NCBI GenBank assembly: GCA_048296855.1
Contig: CP182631.1
DNA from: Pseudocolwellia sp048296855
GTDB lineage: Bacteria; Pseudomonadota; Gammaproteobacteria; Enterobacterales; Alteromonadaceae
Length of the DNA: 64,000 bases
Direction: 5' to 3' (one strand)
Shown: positions 8,331 through 16,154 of the stretch, in pieces
How positions within the stretch are numbered: position 1 is the stretch's first letter
How the letters are laid out: each line of letters opens with the position of its first letter
Translations under genes and position numbers: made by a program
Notes under the pieces: model-generated
Told to the model about the DNA's origin: nothing
Database searches by the model: none
What the model saw: only the letters and a program-made list of their open reading frames with translations

Positions 8331-9269
8331 CTATTTATACAAACTTGGGTCATTTTCATTAGGTCGTGTTTTAAATCTTCTGTGTAACCACATGTACTGT
8401 TCAGGCTTACGCATAACCGCTTTTTCAACTTCGTGATTAATGCGGGTCACGTCTTTAATATCATCGTCGGTAGGGAAATCGTCTAAAGCAGGTGTTATCT
8501 CAATAGTATAACCACTCCCATCGTCATTACGTTTGGGTATTAATACAAAGGTTTTAGTATTAGGTTGGCGAGCAAAAATAAGTGTACCAGTAGTACTAGC
8601 GGTTTCTTTTACATTAAAAAAAGGAACAAATACACTACGATTTCTACCATAATCTTGGTCGGGTAAATATAAGCTAGATTCACCTGTTCTGATGGCTTTA
8701 ATTAAGCCTTTTACATCTCGCTTACCTAACATGTATTTATTCGATCTGCCTCGGCCTCTGTATTGGAAAAATTCCATTAACTGATTGTTATGCGGGCGAT
8801 AAAAAATAACTAATTGATGATTAAGCCCAAAACCACGGCCAGCTATTTCAGCACATAAATAATGCATAGCTAACAAAAATACGTTGTGACCTTCTTGCTT
8901 AGCTTTTTCAATATGCTCTAAACCTGTAACGGTAAATTTTCGCTTAACACGCCAGTCAGGCCACCACCACCCCATGCCTGTTTCTAAAAGTGCTATCCCT
9001 GTACTTTCAAAGTTCTTACGTAAAAGTTGTTCGCGCTCATGTTCAGCCATATCAGGAAAACAGAGTGCTAAATTACGAGCGGCAACTTTTTTTCTGCTTG
9101 AACCTATTTTAAATAGAAGCTTACCAATTTGACGACCTAAAAAGAGTTGAAACTTATAAGGTAACCAGGAAATAGAGTACATAATGAGTACGCCAAGCCA
9201 AGTTAACCAGTATTTAGGTAATAGAAAAGACAGTTTAAAATCTGGTTGTAAAACTTTATTTTTACTCAC
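8331..9269 (-). CDS. lpxL: Kdo2-lipid IV(A) lauroyl-type acyltransferase
   Basis: This inner-membrane enzyme adds a secondary acyl chain to Kdo2-lipid IV(A) during lipid A synthesis. The 312-residue product has an N-terminal hydrophobic anchor (YWLTWLGVLIMYSISWLPYK). It has the H-x4-E catalytic motif in AMHYLCAEIAGRG near residue 139 and the LpxL-like segments YLPDQDYGRNRSVFVPFF and QYMWLHRRFKTRP. The H-x4-E segment followed by GRG resembles LpxL more than LpxM. Translation appears to start at a GTG (9267-9269), since no suitable ATG is near. It is divergent from hldE, another lipopolysaccharide gene, across a gap of only about 70 bp, so the two likely share a promoter region. Confidence 0.88.
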   Translation of the reverse strand: MSKNKVLQPDFKLSFLLPKYWLTWLGVLIMYSISWLPYKFQLFLGRQIGKLLFKIGSSRKKVAARNLALCFPDMAEHEREQLLRKNFESTGIALLETGMGWWWPDWRVKRKFTVTGLEHIEKAKQEGHNVFLLAMHYLCAEIAGRGFGLNHQLVIFYRPHNNQLMEFFQYRGRGRSNKYMLGKRDVKGLIKAIRTGESSLYLPDQDYGRNRSVFVPFFNVKETASTTGTLIFARQPNTKTFVLIPKRNDDGSGYTIEITPALDDFPTDDDIKDVTRINHEVEKAVMRKPEQYMWLHRRFKTRPNENDPSLYK

Positions 9270-9338
9270 GGTATAAATTCAACTCATAGTAATTCGTGTG
9301 ATACACTATCGCGCATTATATCTGGTATAGGGTACAGG

Positions 9339-10766
9339 ATGAAAGTAGATATTCCAGCTTTTAGCAAAGCACGTGTTTTAGTGGTAGGCGATGTCATGTT
9401 AGACCGTTACTGGCATGGTCCAACGCAACGTATTTCTCCAGAGGCCCCTGTGCCTATTGTTAAAGTTAACCATAATGAAGATCGTCCAGGCGGTGCTGCA
9501 AACGTTGCATTAAATATTGCCTCGTTAGGTGGAAAAGTCACTTTAGCGGGTATTACAGGTAACGATGAAGCGTCAGAGATTTTAGAAACACGCCTAGCTT
9601 CAATGGATATTAATTGCCAATTCGACAAGCAAGATAATACGCCAACCATTACTAAACTACGAGTACTCAGCCGAAATCAACAGCTTATTCGTTTAGACTT
9701 TGAAGAGTCTTTTGCTCAAGTTGATAAATCAGTTTTAGCACGCTCGGTAGAACAATTGTTACAAGAACACGATGTTTTACTTTTGTCGGACTACGACAAA
9801 GGTACTTTATCAGATGTTCAATCTCTTATTACCGCAGCGAAAAAACTCAATAAAGCTATTGTGGTTGATCCTAAAGGAACTGACTTTAGTAAATATCGTG
9901 GAGCAACGTTAATAACGCCTAATTTATCAGAGTTTGAAGCAGTGGTAGGGGCTTGCAATACAGAAAGCGAACTTGTTGCAAAAGGTAATAAATTACTTGA
10001 AGATTTAGAGCTTGAAGCGTTATTAATTACTCGTAGCGAACAAGGAATGACGCTATTACGTAAAAATGAAGAAGAATTCCATTTACCAACTCAAGCCAAA
10101 GAAGTTTACGACGTAACGGGGGCTGGCGATACCGTTATTGCAACGTTAGCTCTAGCTATTGCGGCTAATGCAGGGTATGACCAAGCAAGTGCGTTAGCTA
10201 ACGTAGCTGCGGGGATTGTTGTGGGTAAAATTGGTACCTCTACTGTAAGCGAAGCCGAAATATTAAATGCATTATCAACCGGGCAAGAAAGCGGTTTTGG
10301 TGTATTAACAGAAGAACAATTGAAAATAGCGGTTGGTTTAGCCCAAGCTCGTGGTGAACAAATTGTAATGACGAATGGTTGCTTTGATATTTTACATGCT
10401 GGCCATGTATCTTACTTAGCAAACGCTAAAGCTTTAGGAACACGTTTAATTGTTGCCGTTAATAGCGACGACTCAGTTAGACGTTTAAAAGGTTCAGGCA
10501 GACCTGTAAATCCTAACGATAGACGTATGGCTGTGTTGGCTGGTTTAGGCGCTGTAGATTGGGTTGTTCCATTTACTGAAGATACGCCACAACGACTTAT
10601 TGCTAACATTTTACCTAATGTTTTAGTAAAAGGTGGTGATTATAAAGTGGAAGAAATTGCTGGTGGAGCTGAAGTGATAGCAGCTGGTGGCGAGGTTAAA
10701 GTACTTAATTTTGAAGAAGGTATTTCAACAAGCGCTATTATAAATGCGATTAAACTCGAAGATTAA
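9339..10766 (+). CDS. hldE: Bifunctional heptose-7-phosphate kinase / heptose-1-phosphate adenylyltransferase
   Basis: HldE makes ADP-heptose for the lipopolysaccharide inner core. The 475-residue protein has both expected domains. Residues ~1-320 form a PfkB-type sugar kinase with NRPGGAANVALNIASLGG-type glycine motifs and the DVTGAGDTVIATLAL signature. Residues ~345-475 form the nucleotidyltransferase, with TNGCFDILHAGHVSYL including the HxGH motif. Length matches E. coli HldE. It is divergent from lpxL. An IS630-family element lies directly after the stop, between the gene and a strong hairpin that was probably its terminator. Confidence 0.96.
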   Translation: MKVDIPAFSKARVLVVGDVMLDRYWHGPTQRISPEAPVPIVKVNHNEDRPGGAANVALNIASLGGKVTLAGITGNDEASEILETRLASMDINCQFDKQDNTPTITKLRVLSRNQQLIRLDFEESFAQVDKSVLARSVEQLLQEHDVLLLSDYDKGTLSDVQSLITAAKKLNKAIVVDPKGTDFSKYRGATLITPNLSEFEAVVGACNTESELVAKGNKLLEDLELEALLITRSEQGMTLLRKNEEEFHLPTQAKEVYDVTGAGDTVIATLALAIAANAGYDQASALANVAAGIVVGKIGTSTVSEAEILNALSTGQESGFGVLTEEQLKIAVGLAQARGEQIVMTNGCFDILHAGHVSYLANAKALGTRLIVAVNSDDSVRRLKGSGRPVNPNDRRMAVLAGLGAVDWVVPFTEDTPQRLIANILPNVLVKGGDYKVEEIAGGAEVIAAGGEVKVLNFEEGISTSAIINAIKLED

Positions 10767-10822
10767 TGATTAAATCTTGTTAATAAATGATCGTTATACC
10801 AATTAGTCTAATTATGTGATCT

Positions 10823-10855
10823 AATGTCATTTATTTACTCATAATAAATGACATT
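10823..10855. promoter_or_regulatory. Perfect hairpin over the transposase start codon
   Basis: AATGTCATTTATT (10823-10835) and AATAAATGACATT (10843-10855) are perfect complements separated by 7 nt. The transposase ATG (10848) is inside the right arm. In transcripts entering from hldE this hairpin would bury the start codon, a common way for insertion sequences to avoid activation by outside transcription. That role is inferred from position. Confidence 0.6.
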
Positions 10856-11330
10856 GAACACTCATAGCTCACAAGAATTAAAAATACTCTCCAACAAAGT
10901 AAAAGATCATCGAATGAGACTGCGCTTGCTAGCCGTTTCGCACTTTAAATCGGGTAAGAATAGATCAGAAGTTGCTAGAACACTTAATATAAGTAGAAGA
11001 ATTGTTAATGATTGGGTTGCGAACTACATCAGCGAAGGTTTACTTGGTCTTGAGAGTAAAAAACCTACAGGGCGACCTAGCTATCTTACAGAGCAAGATA
11101 AAGAAATATTGAGTCAATATATAAAGGCTCAATGCCAATCCGATATGGGTGGACGACTAACGGGTGAGTGTATCCGACTATATATCAACGCTAATTTTGA
11201 TGTTGATTATCACCCCAACGCCATTTATAAGTTATTAAAATCAATGGGGTTTAGTTGGATAACAAGTCGCTCACGACACCCAAAGCAGTCTGATGAAGTA
11301 CAAGAAGATTTTAAAAAAATTCGAAAGTGA
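10848..11330 (+). CDS. IS630-family transposase, N-terminal frame (DNA-binding part)
   Basis: The 160-residue frame carries two helix-turn-helix segments: SEVARTLNISRRIVNDWVAN near residues 40-60, and a second one ending in HPNAIYKLLKSMGFSW. They are separated by a GRP linker (KKPTGRPSYL). This is the paired DNA-binding architecture of IS630/Tc1 transposases. The frame ends at a TGA just after a TTTT-AAAAAAA tract at 11309-11319. The catalytic part continues in another frame, so this frame alone cannot transpose. Confidence 0.85.
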   Translation: MTLNTHSSQELKILSNKVKDHRMRLRLLAVSHFKSGKNRSEVARTLNISRRIVNDWVANYISEGLLGLESKKPTGRPSYLTEQDKEILSQYIKAQCQSDMGGRLTGECIRLYINANFDVDYHPNAIYKLLKSMGFSWITSRSRHPKQSDEVQEDFKKIRK

Positions 11331-11892
11331 AATGATCCGCACGATCCCATGGAATGTGAGGCTTAAAGAGATAGATGTGTGGTTCCAAGACGAAGCACGT
11401 TTTGGACAGCAAAATACAACGACAAGGCTCTGGGCAGAGAAAGGAACAAGACCGAGAGCCGTTAGGCAACAACAGTTTGAATACGCTTACCTTTTTGGTG
11501 CTGTTTGCCCATCAACAGGCGCAACTGAGGCACTGATTTCTCCAGTAATGAACATGGATGTAATGGAACAACATTTGGCTTTAATTTCTCAAAAAACTCA
11601 AGAAGGACGACATGCAGTGATCGTTGTCGATGGTGCTGCATGGCACCAAGTTTACCTTGCTGATAAATTTAACAACGTAACGATCATTAAGTTACCACCG
11701 TATTCACCTGAGTTGAATCCAATAGAGCAAGTTTGGAGTTGGTTGCGCCAACATCATTTAGCGAATAGGTGCTTTCAAGGCTATGATGACATCCTCGATG
11801 CTTGCTCTGATGCATGGAACTCATTTGTGAGTGATGCAAAGCGGGTCATGAAAATGTGTAGTAGAGATTGGATTAAGGTGGGAAAAACTTAA
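11293..11892 (+). CDS. IS630-family transposase, C-terminal frame (DDE catalytic part)
   Basis: This frame carries the catalytic triad of IS630 transposases: Asp in WFQDEARFG, Asp in VVDGAAWH, and Glu in SPELNPIEQVWSWL. It overlaps the first frame by about 38 bases. Joining the two requires skipping one base (+1, or -2) at the A7 run, which would give a fused protein of about 345 residues, normal for the family. This could be programmed frameshifting, polymerase slippage on A7, or an inactivating indel. The sequence alone does not decide. The listed start is simply the first ATG of the frame and may not be used. Confidence 0.82.
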   Translation: MKYKKILKKFESEMIRTIPWNVRLKEIDVWFQDEARFGQQNTTTRLWAEKGTRPRAVRQQQFEYAYLFGAVCPSTGATEALISPVMNMDVMEQHLALISQKTQEGRHAVIVVDGAAWHQVYLADKFNNVTIIKLPPYSPELNPIEQVWSWLRQHHLANRCFQGYDDILDACSDAWNSFVSDAKRVMKMCSRDWIKVGKT

Positions 11893-11926
11893 GATGGAAT
11901 GGTATTACTTTTAATGAGTGCAATAG

Positions 11927-11950
11927 AAAAGGCAGCGATAGCTGCCTTTT
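11927..11950 (+). terminator. Rho-independent terminator, probably of hldE
   Basis: AAAAGGCAGC and GCTGCCTTTT form a 10-bp stem with a 4-nt GATA loop, followed by more T. It lies just past the right end of the IS630 element, so the element probably separated hldE from it. It also faces the tolC gene end. Confidence 0.82.
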
Positions 11951-11977
11951 TTAGTTTTAAATATTTAAATACATTAC

Positions 11978-12094
11978 TTAATCTCAACTCGGGTTAATGA
12001 ATGTTAGAGAATGAATTAAAACTCTCATTTATCAAAAGCTCAACCTGTATCGTTATTTTCCTAAGTAACTTTGCTTATCCCGAGCTGAGGTTAT
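11978..12094. repeat. 117-bp inverted-repeat unit next to tolC
   Basis: TTAATCTCAACTCGGGTTAA (11978-11997) pairs with TTATCCCGAGCTGAGGTTAT (12075-12094) with 16 of 20 positions matching. The interior is AT-rich and non-coding. The right arm ends exactly at the tolC stop codon. It looks like a small MITE or the joined ends of a lost insertion sequence. A related CCCGAATTCGGG motif occurs at 18397. Confidence 0.5.
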
Positions 12095-13420
12095 TTACGT
12101 TGACGGTAATAAACCATTATTAATATCAACTAAGTCTTGCTCGGTAATTGTACCGGCTGCTTGCTTTAACGATAATATTGCTTGAATGTAGCTGTATCGA
12201 GTTGATGAAAGATTACGTTTAGCGTTATATAAATTACGCGTACTGTCTAATACATCAACAATAGTTCTTATCCCAACATCCATTCCTGCTTCAGTTGCAC
12301 GTAAAGCACTTTCAGCACTAATTACCGATTGTTCTAACGATTTAATTGCTGAAACCGCTGCAATAACTGTGTTGTAAGCATTACGTGTACTTCTTACAAC
12401 ATTACGGTGTGTTTTAGATAAGTCTTGGCTTGCGGCAACATAATTACTTTGCGCTTGGCGTACTGAACTTGTAATAGCACCACCCGTATATAAAGGAACA
12501 TTAATTTCAACACTGATTGATTGACTATTAAAATCAACCGTTGGTGACGGAATTAATTGATCGTCAATATCAGATTTTGAATAACGACCTTTTAAATCTA
12601 TGGTGGGATAGTGGCCAGCACGTGCGGTATTAATACTATCTTTACTGATGTCTACACTGATTTTTTGTGAAATTAAGCTTAAGTTTTTCGCTTCTGCTGT
12701 TTGTTGCCAGTCGTTAGCACTATCTGGCGTTGGGCGAGAAGCACTAAATCGTTTAGTATTTAATACATCTAAATTACGCGGATAAATGTTGGTAATTTCT
12801 CTTAACGCTTCTTCAGCATTAAATACACTATTTTCAGCTCTAATTTCAGCTGTTACCGTGTTATCAAACTGTGCTTGCGCTTCGTGTACATCAGTAATGG
12901 CTGTTAAGCCTACTTTAAAGCGTTGTTTGGTTTGATCTAATTGACGTGCAATAGCTTTCTTTTCTGCTTTTGCGAACTCTAGATCGTCTTTTGCACTTAA
13001 TACATCAAAATAAGCTTTTGTTACTCTAACAATCAATTCTTGTTGAGCCACTTGAAAAGCAATATCACTTTGATGCGCTATTTTTTTAGCGGTACCTAAT
13101 TTTAACCAAGAAGCATGATGGTATAATTCCATTGATAGACTAGCACCAATCGTTTTGGTTTCCTCATCTTTAGATTTAATATCGTTGCTCTCGTTTTCTG
13201 ATAATTCATAACTACCAAAAGCGTATAATTGAGGAAGTAAAACAGAGCGTGCTTGAATAATATTTTCTTTAGACGCCATAAATTGAGCATGGGCTTTTAA
13301 TACTACAGGGTCGTTTGCCTGAGCTTGTTGATAAACATTAACCAAGTTTTCAGCGTTAGACGAGTGGCTAGTTACCATAACCGTTAAGCCAACAATGAGA
13401 GATATAATATTTTTTTGCAT
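12095..13420 (-). CDS. tolC: TolC-family outer-membrane efflux channel
   Basis: The product has 441 residues with a signal peptide (MQKNIISLIVGLTVMVTSHSSNA). Two homologous repeats of the outer-membrane efflux protein family follow, each with long coiled-coil helices. The N-terminal half includes QAQANDPVVLKAHAQ and KQRFKVGLTAITDVHEAQAQ. The C-terminal half repeats this as ATEAGMDVGIRTIVDVLDSTRNLY. This is the classic TolC pattern for the trimeric exit duct of RND/ABC efflux and type I secretion. Its position upstream of, and divergent from, nudF-yqiB-cpdA-yqiA-parE matches the enterobacterial tolC locus and supports true tolC over a generic paralogue. Confidence 0.93.
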   Translation of the reverse strand: MQKNIISLIVGLTVMVTSHSSNAENLVNVYQQAQANDPVVLKAHAQFMASKENIIQARSVLLPQLYAFGSYELSENESNDIKSKDEETKTIGASLSMELYHHASWLKLGTAKKIAHQSDIAFQVAQQELIVRVTKAYFDVLSAKDDLEFAKAEKKAIARQLDQTKQRFKVGLTAITDVHEAQAQFDNTVTAEIRAENSVFNAEEALREITNIYPRNLDVLNTKRFSASRPTPDSANDWQQTAEAKNLSLISQKISVDISKDSINTARAGHYPTIDLKGRYSKSDIDDQLIPSPTVDFNSQSISVEINVPLYTGGAITSSVRQAQSNYVAASQDLSKTHRNVVRSTRNAYNTVIAAVSAIKSLEQSVISAESALRATEAGMDVGIRTIVDVLDSTRNLYNAKRNLSSTRYSYIQAILSLKQAAGTITEQDLVDINNGLLPST

Positions 13421-13631
13421 GGGTTCGTAATCCCTTAAGGTATAATCCGCTTATGAATATAATTTTCATAAACATTTTAATAAACTTATTCTATCTAGCT
13501 CAAGTTATTAGCTAAAAGAATTAAGTGTTAAATAATCTATTCTAGTGTAACAAAATATTTAGTGGCATTGATATACACCATTATATTTTAAATACAGCCT
13601 CTAGAAAAATGTAAAGCAGGAAGTAAAACCT

Positions 13632-14276
13632 ATGAGTATTAAAAAATCATACCCAGATATTTTAAGATTTAGTCATAAAGATATGACGATAGTTAAAGTA
13701 GAATCAAAATTTAAAGGCTTTTTTACTATTAATGAAGTGCATGTGAACCATGCGTTATATGAAGGCGGAACAAGCATTACCCTTAAAAGAGAAATATTTG
13801 AAAGAGGCGATGCTGTTGTTTTATTACCGTATGATCCTATAGCCGACAAAGTCGTTATTATTGAACAGTTTAGGTTAGGTGCTATGAGTGGTGATACACC
13901 GTGGCAACTTGAATTTATTGCCGGTATGTTTGGGGAAAACGAACATCCCATTGATGTGGCTATTCGTGAAGCTAAAGAAGAAGCGAATTTAACCATTAAA
14001 GAAGACGACATTATTAAAATAAATCAGTTTTTCCCTAGTCCTGGTGGAACAAGCGAATGCATATATATGTTTGCGGCAAAAGTTGATGTAACAGAAGTAG
14101 GTGGGGTGTACGGATTAGAAGAGGAAGGCGAAGATATTTTAGTGCATGTTATGTCGCGAGAAGACGCTTTGAGTTTATTAGCTCAAGGAAAAATTACCAA
14201 TGCTTCAACTATAATTGGGTTACAATGGCTTCAGCTAAATTATTCACAATTACAAAAGTCTTGGTCTGCTCTATGA
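13632..14276 (+). CDS. nudF: ADP-ribose pyrophosphatase, Nudix family
   Basis: NudF hydrolyses ADP-ribose to AMP and ribose-5-phosphate. The 214-residue protein has the Nudix box at about residues 96-118, running from GMFGENEHP through IREAKEEANL. All the catalytic Glu and Arg residues are present, but the usual Gly near its end (EExG) is Asn here. The preceding VVIIEQFRLGAM is also typical of NudF. AGGAAG lies upstream of the ATG. It opens the nudF-yqiB-cpdA-yqiA-parE cluster, and its stop overlaps the next start. Confidence 0.92.
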   Translation: MSIKKSYPDILRFSHKDMTIVKVESKFKGFFTINEVHVNHALYEGGTSITLKREIFERGDAVVLLPYDPIADKVVIIEQFRLGAMSGDTPWQLEFIAGMFGENEHPIDVAIREAKEEANLTIKEDDIIKINQFFPSPGGTSECIYMFAAKVDVTEVGGVYGLEEEGEDILVHVMSREDALSLLAQGKITNASTIIGLQWLQLNYSQLQKSWSAL

Positions 14277-14728
14277 TGGTAAAAGCAAAAAAATATAAAC
14301 CGCAATTAGCCGCATTACTCAATTTATGTGATGTAAACTATATGCTGTTAATTAAATTGCTAGCAGATAAAGAAGAAGTAGGGCAAGAACGTGAATTTTT
14401 TATTTCAGACTTTTTATCGTATGCCGTTTCGGTAGATGAAGTGACGCGTTATACCACCCTGATCACCATTAACCAAAATACAGTAGAAGTCGGAAAAGAA
14501 TTATCTCACCTATTTCAGCCTAAAATGGTTATTCGTTTATACCACGATGCGCGTATGGCAGAAGTTATATCATCGCAAAATATTCGCCAAGTAAAACCTC
14601 GATACGACTACCCTAATAAAAATATGCATTTACCTGATGAAAAACAACAAATTAATATATTTTTGAAAGAGTGGTTACAATTATGCCACGAGCTTGGACA
14701 AGTTAAGCTGGCACTTGATTTAAAATAG
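14273..14728 (+). CDS. yqiB: DUF1249 protein YqiB
   Basis: The upstream in-frame start at 14225 lies deep inside nudF, so I chose ATGATG at 14273, where ATGA overlaps the nudF stop and suggests translational coupling. This gives about 151 residues. LLNLCDVNYMLLIKLL near the N-terminus and MVIRLYHDARMAEV are hallmarks of DUF1249. The function is unknown, but the gene is conserved between nudF and cpdA across Gammaproteobacteria, as here. Confidence 0.88.
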   Translation: MMVKAKKYKPQLAALLNLCDVNYMLLIKLLADKEEVGQEREFFISDFLSYAVSVDEVTRYTTLITINQNTVEVGKELSHLFQPKMVIRLYHDARMAEVISSQNIRQVKPRYDYPNKNMHLPDEKQQINIFLKEWLQLCHELGQVKLALDLK

Positions 14729-14748
14729 TTTAGAAACGAATTTTTAGT

Positions 14749-15534
14749 ATGAAACACGCCTTAAAAGTTGCACAAATTAGTGATACACACTTGTTTGCAG
14801 ATAAAAACACATTGCATTGCGGAGCTAATGTTTATCAGCATTTAGTTCATGTATTAACACATATTCAAGGTGTAGAAAAACCTGATGTTATTGTGTTTAC
14901 TGGCGACTTAACACAAGATCATACTGATGCTTCTTATCAGCAATTTGTTGAAATATTTCAGCAACTTGATATTCAAATTCCGGTTCATTTTATTGCGGGT
15001 AATCATGATGAACATCGTCAACTCGAACAGTATTTAACAAATAAATCGTTTAATTCATCAAAAATCATTACCCACAATGCTTGGCAGATACTCTTAATAA
15101 ATAGCAAAAGCGAAACACCCTCAGGTTATGTATCTGAAGGAACATTAAATGAGCTAAGTAAAAATATAGACCCTGAAAAAAAACAGCTTGTTTTTATGCA
15201 TCATCATCCTCTTGATGTAGGTTATTTTATTGATAAACATGGTTTAAAAAACAAAACCGAATTTTGGAATGCCATTCAACAGTTTCCTTCTATTCAAGCC
15301 ATAGCGTGTGGACATGTACATAACGACTTATCGATACAACCCGAACAATCAGGATATAATATTCCCTTATATACGTGTCCAGCAACCTCTATTCAATTTG
15401 ATCAAACAGCAAATACATCAGCATGTAATGGTCAAGGTGCAGGCTATCGAATATTTGAATTAAGTAACGATGGTACGTATACCACATGCACATATTTTGT
15501 AAGCGATTTAGCTCAAGGAAATCACGATGAGTAA
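14749..15534 (+). CDS. cpdA: 3',5'-cyclic-AMP phosphodiesterase (CpdA, class III)
   Basis: CpdA degrades cAMP and so tunes CRP-dependent regulation. The 261-residue protein carries the complete binuclear metallophosphoesterase motif set: QISDTHLF near the start, FTGDLTQDH, AGNHDEHR, MHHHPLDVG and CGHVHND. The gene follows yqiB by 20 bp and overlaps yqiA by 8 bp, consistent with one operon ending in parE. Confidence 0.94.
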   Translation: MKHALKVAQISDTHLFADKNTLHCGANVYQHLVHVLTHIQGVEKPDVIVFTGDLTQDHTDASYQQFVEIFQQLDIQIPVHFIAGNHDEHRQLEQYLTNKSFNSSKIITHNAWQILLINSKSETPSGYVSEGTLNELSKNIDPEKKQLVFMHHHPLDVGYFIDKHGLKNKTEFWNAIQQFPSIQAIACGHVHNDLSIQPEQSGYNIPLYTCPATSIQFDQTANTSACNGQGAGYRIFELSNDGTYTTCTYFVSDLAQGNHDE

Positions 15535-16102
15535 TTTACTTTTTATCCATGGATTTAATTCATCACCGTTATCGAAAAAAGCCCAACAAACTCAAAAATA
15601 TATACAAGAACATTTACCTGAGGTTAAGTTTCATTGTCCTCAGTTAGCGACTAACCCTAAAGATGCTATTAACCAGCTTGAACAATATTTTGAAGCATCA
15701 CCTGCTGAACATTGGGCGTTAATTGGATCTTCATTAGGTGGATATTTTTCTACATATTTAAGTGAAACCTACAATTTAAAAGCAGTATTAGTGAATCCTG
15801 CTATTAAACCTTACGAACTCTTATCAGGTTACGAAGGCGAACAAATAAACCCGTATACGCAAGAAAGCTACAGAGTTGAAAAGCGTTATCTTGAAGATTT
15901 AATTGCGATTGAAAAGCCCCGTGTCGTAAAAAATAATTATATGGTCATGGTACAAACAGGGGATGAAGTGTTAAATTACCAAGAAGCGGTTGATAAATTT
16001 CAAGACAGCCATTTAATTGTGCAGCCAAACGGCGACCATAGCTTTGTTAATTATGAAAAAATGCTACCTAAAATTGTAGAGTTTCTTCAGTTAACAGCGT
16101 AA
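15527..16102 (+). CDS. yqiA: YqiA-family alpha/beta-hydrolase (esterase)
   Basis: The 191-residue protein has the HGFNSSP motif at its N-terminus, the nucleophile elbow in LIGSSLGGYF and a catalytic His in NGDHSF near the C-terminus. These are diagnostic of the small YqiA/UPF0227-type hydrolases. E. coli YqiA acts on short-chain acyl esters; the physiological substrate is not established. AAGGAA precedes its ATG, which lies inside the last codons of cpdA. The location directly before parE is conserved. Confidence 0.9.
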   Translation: MSNLLFIHGFNSSPLSKKAQQTQKYIQEHLPEVKFHCPQLATNPKDAINQLEQYFEASPAEHWALIGSSLGGYFSTYLSETYNLKAVLVNPAIKPYELLSGYEGEQINPYTQESYRVEKRYLEDLIAIEKPRVVKNNYMVMVQTGDEVLNYQEAVDKFQDSHLIVQPNGDHSFVNYEKMLPKIVEFLQLTA

Positions 16103-16154
16103 ATTGCTCTAAAACAAAGCATAAATAACTTTCTTTATTAAATACAACGAATAG

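Larger units (their letters stand above)
10796..11907 (+). mobile_element. IS630-family insertion sequence, about 1.1 kb
   Basis: Two overlapping frames encode an IS630/Tc1-mariner type transposase. The flanks carry short imperfect inverted ends, TATACCAATTAGTCTAA at the left and the complement of TAATACCATTCCATCTTAA at the right. TA dinucleotides lie at both edges, as expected for a family that duplicates TA. End coordinates are good to only a few bases. The element sits between the hldE stop and a strong terminator hairpin at 11927-11950. Its 13-bp inverted repeat spans the transposase start codon. The rest looks intact, so recent insertion is plausible. Confidence 0.85.
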
